Origin: Candidatus Sumerlaeota bacterium | Lineage (GTDB): Bacteria; Sumerlaeota; Sumerlaeia; MWCT01; JAGHBZ01 | Assembly: GCA_021160705.1 (NCBI GenBank) | Contig: JAGHBZ010000254.1 | Span: 1-6,291 of the forward strand | Direction: 5' to 3' | DNA: 6,291 nt | Shown here: piece after piece, positions 4,971 through 6,291 of the stretch | Layout: the number at the start of each line of letters is the position of its first letter | Numbering within the stretch: the stretch's first letter is position 1 | Position numbers and translations under genes: made by a program | The notes under the pieces: model-generated | The model's input: only the letters and a program-made list of their open reading frames with translations | The model's database searches: none | Told to the model about the DNA's origin: nothing

Positions 4971-6291
4971 ATGTTAAATAAATTAAAAGAAACTGCCTTT
5001 CACGGACTTATTTATGGCGTAGGTCAGACGCTGTCGCAAGCAGTAGGATTCATTCTCATCCCCCTCTACACAAGATACCTTTCTACTGAAGAATATGGCG
5101 TCTGGGCTTTACTCTCTGTGACGACCTCTGTTCTGGTAGCTATCTTTGGTATGGGACTGCTTTCCGCACTGTTCAGGTCTTATTACCTTTACGACACTGA
5201 AGAGGAACGGCGAGTCGTCGTCAGTACCACATTTTATACACTTCTTTTTAGCGCCGCAGTGCTTGCTATATTTGGACTCGTAGGAGGTTCTTTCCTATCC
5301 AGAGTCATCTTTGGGAAACCTGACTTCGCAAAATACTGTATGATTATTTGCTGGACTGCTGGACTCATCCTTATGGAGGGCATCCCCTTCGCCGTCTACC
5401 GGGCAAGATTATTATCCACACGATATATCATCTTCAGCATAATTTTTATGATAGCTCGGATTACGATAATCGTCTATCTGGTCGTGGTAATGAAATATGG
5501 GGTATGGGGGATTGTTCTGGGAAACTTTCTTGGCTCGTTAATTTCCTCTACTATCCTGACAGCCACTATCTCCGGCTCTATAATCGGGGTCTACTCTATC
5601 ATTGAAGCAAAGAGACTTCTCCGATTTGGATTGCCACTAATTATCGTGGGCATTGGGGGAATTATTTTAAACTTAAGCGACCGATATTTCCTGAGAGTAT
5701 TTACCACCCTGGATATAGTAGGGATATACAACCTGGGGTATCAGTTTGGAATGATTATGCTTATTTTATTTGTTCAGCCCTTCGGTCTCATCTGGGCACC
5801 TATGTTATTCTCTACCGCAAAAGAACCTTACGCAAAAGACTATTACTCCAAAATGCTCACCTACGTATTGCTTGTCGGTGCTTTCCTATGGCTGGGTATA
5901 TCAATGCTTTCAAAAGACGTCATAATGATTATCGCACCCCCTGAATACTGGTCTGCATACAAAGTGGTTCCTATTGTATGTTTTTCCTATGTTCTGTTCG
6001 CACTACACGAGGTTTTAAATGTAGGTATAGCTCTCGCAGGACGGACAGAATATAATGCCCTGGCAACGATAATTGCCGCTGCATTTAACCTTTTCCTTAA
6101 TACAATATTAATCCCTGCTTATGGAATGATGGGTGCAGCTTATGCTACAATTTTATCCTTTGCTCTGCTATGTACTTTACGCTATTTTTTCGCTCGAAAA
6201 TTCTATGTTGTATATTATGAATGGGGACGTATTCTGAAAATCCTTTTTGTTATTATGAGCTTGTTCCTGACGAGTCTTTTACTTCCGTCAA
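4971..6291 (+). CDS. Polysaccharide/oligosaccharide flippase, Wzx-type (MOP superfamily), 3' end outside the window
   Basis: An open frame of 440 codons runs off the window end. The product is strongly hydrophobic with about twelve expected membrane segments. The N-terminus GFILIPLYTRYLSTEEYGVW (26-45) is the hallmark of COG2244 polysaccharide-export proteins. The second half opens with LRFGLPLIIVGIGGIILN and SDRYFLRVF, then GIYNLGYQFG (251-260); GMMGAAYAT (385-393) is also typical. Members flip lipid-linked glycans across the inner membrane. Family length is about 480-500, so roughly 40-60 residues are missing. The start is certain in frame because TAA stands directly before the ATG. No clear ribosome site is present; GAAG at 4951-4954 is too far away for a good match. 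The gene follows the phosphohydrolase after a 260-base gap and may have its own promoter. The exact glycan is unknown. Confidence 0.88.
   Translation, partial: MLNKLKETAFHGLIYGVGQTLSQAVGFILIPLYTRYLSTEEYGVWALLSVTTSVLVAIFGMGLLSALFRSYYLYDTEEERRVVVSTTFYTLLFSAAVLAIFGLVGGSFLSRVIFGKPDFAKYCMIICWTAGLILMEGIPFAVYRARLLSTRYIIFSIIFMIARITIIVYLVVVMKYGVWGIVLGNFLGSLISSTILTATISGSIIGVYSIIEAKRLLRFGLPLIIVGIGGIILNLSDRYFLRVFTTLDIVGIYNLGYQFGMIMLILFVQPFGLIWAPMLFSTAKEPYAKDYYSKMLTYVLLVGAFLWLGISMLSKDVIMIIAPPEYWSAYKVVPIVCFSYVLFALHEVLNVGIALAGRTEYNALATIIAAAFNLFLNTILIPAYGMMGAAYATILSFALLCTLRYFFARKFYVVYYEWGRILKILFVIMSLFLTSLLLPS

Overview
The window (roughly mid-40s % GC by hand sampling) is a gene-dense, single-strand stretch. 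All recognisable genes are on the + strand, and most sit next to or overlap the previous one. Strong Shine-Dalgarno sequence before the first gene and overlapping starts fit a bacterium. No rRNA, tRNA or taxon-specific marker is present, so the lineage cannot be named; an environmental or candidate-phylum genome is plausible but unproven.

Layout. (1) 113-928 encodes the small, PP-loop subunit of ATP sulfurylase (CysD). (2) Directly on its stop codon, 929-1054 is a 41-codon fragment with the N-terminal half of a DUF2061-type small membrane protein. (3) 1094-1912 is an AT-richer gene for a TSUP (TauE/SafE) anion transporter. (4) 1926-2200 is a degraded DUF2061-like sequence whose C-terminal half is intact and runs into the start of the next gene. 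(5) 2193-3425 encodes the GTPase subunit of ATP sulfurylase (CysN), without an APS kinase domain. (6) 3436-4710 encodes an alkaline-phosphatase-superfamily phosphodiesterase/phosphohydrolase. (7) A 260-base gap follows. (8) 4971 to the window end is the 5' part of a COG2244/Wzx-type polysaccharide flippase.

How the genes may work together: the TSUP protein would move sulfate (or sulfite) across the membrane. CysD and CysN would convert sulfate and ATP to adenylylsulfate (APS), driven by GTP hydrolysis. The following phosphohydrolase and polysaccharide flippase suggest that activated sulfate may feed a sulfated surface glycan rather than cysteine synthesis. No APS kinase, sulfotransferase or reductase lies inside the window, so this remains inference.

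The most notable features are the broken DUF2061 locus between cysD and cysN, with a compositionally different transporter gene between its two pieces, and a CysD that carries a CC...CxxCC cysteine set resembling the iron-sulfur ligands of APS reductases. I see no CRISPR array, insertion sequence, tRNA or clearly new multi-gene system.
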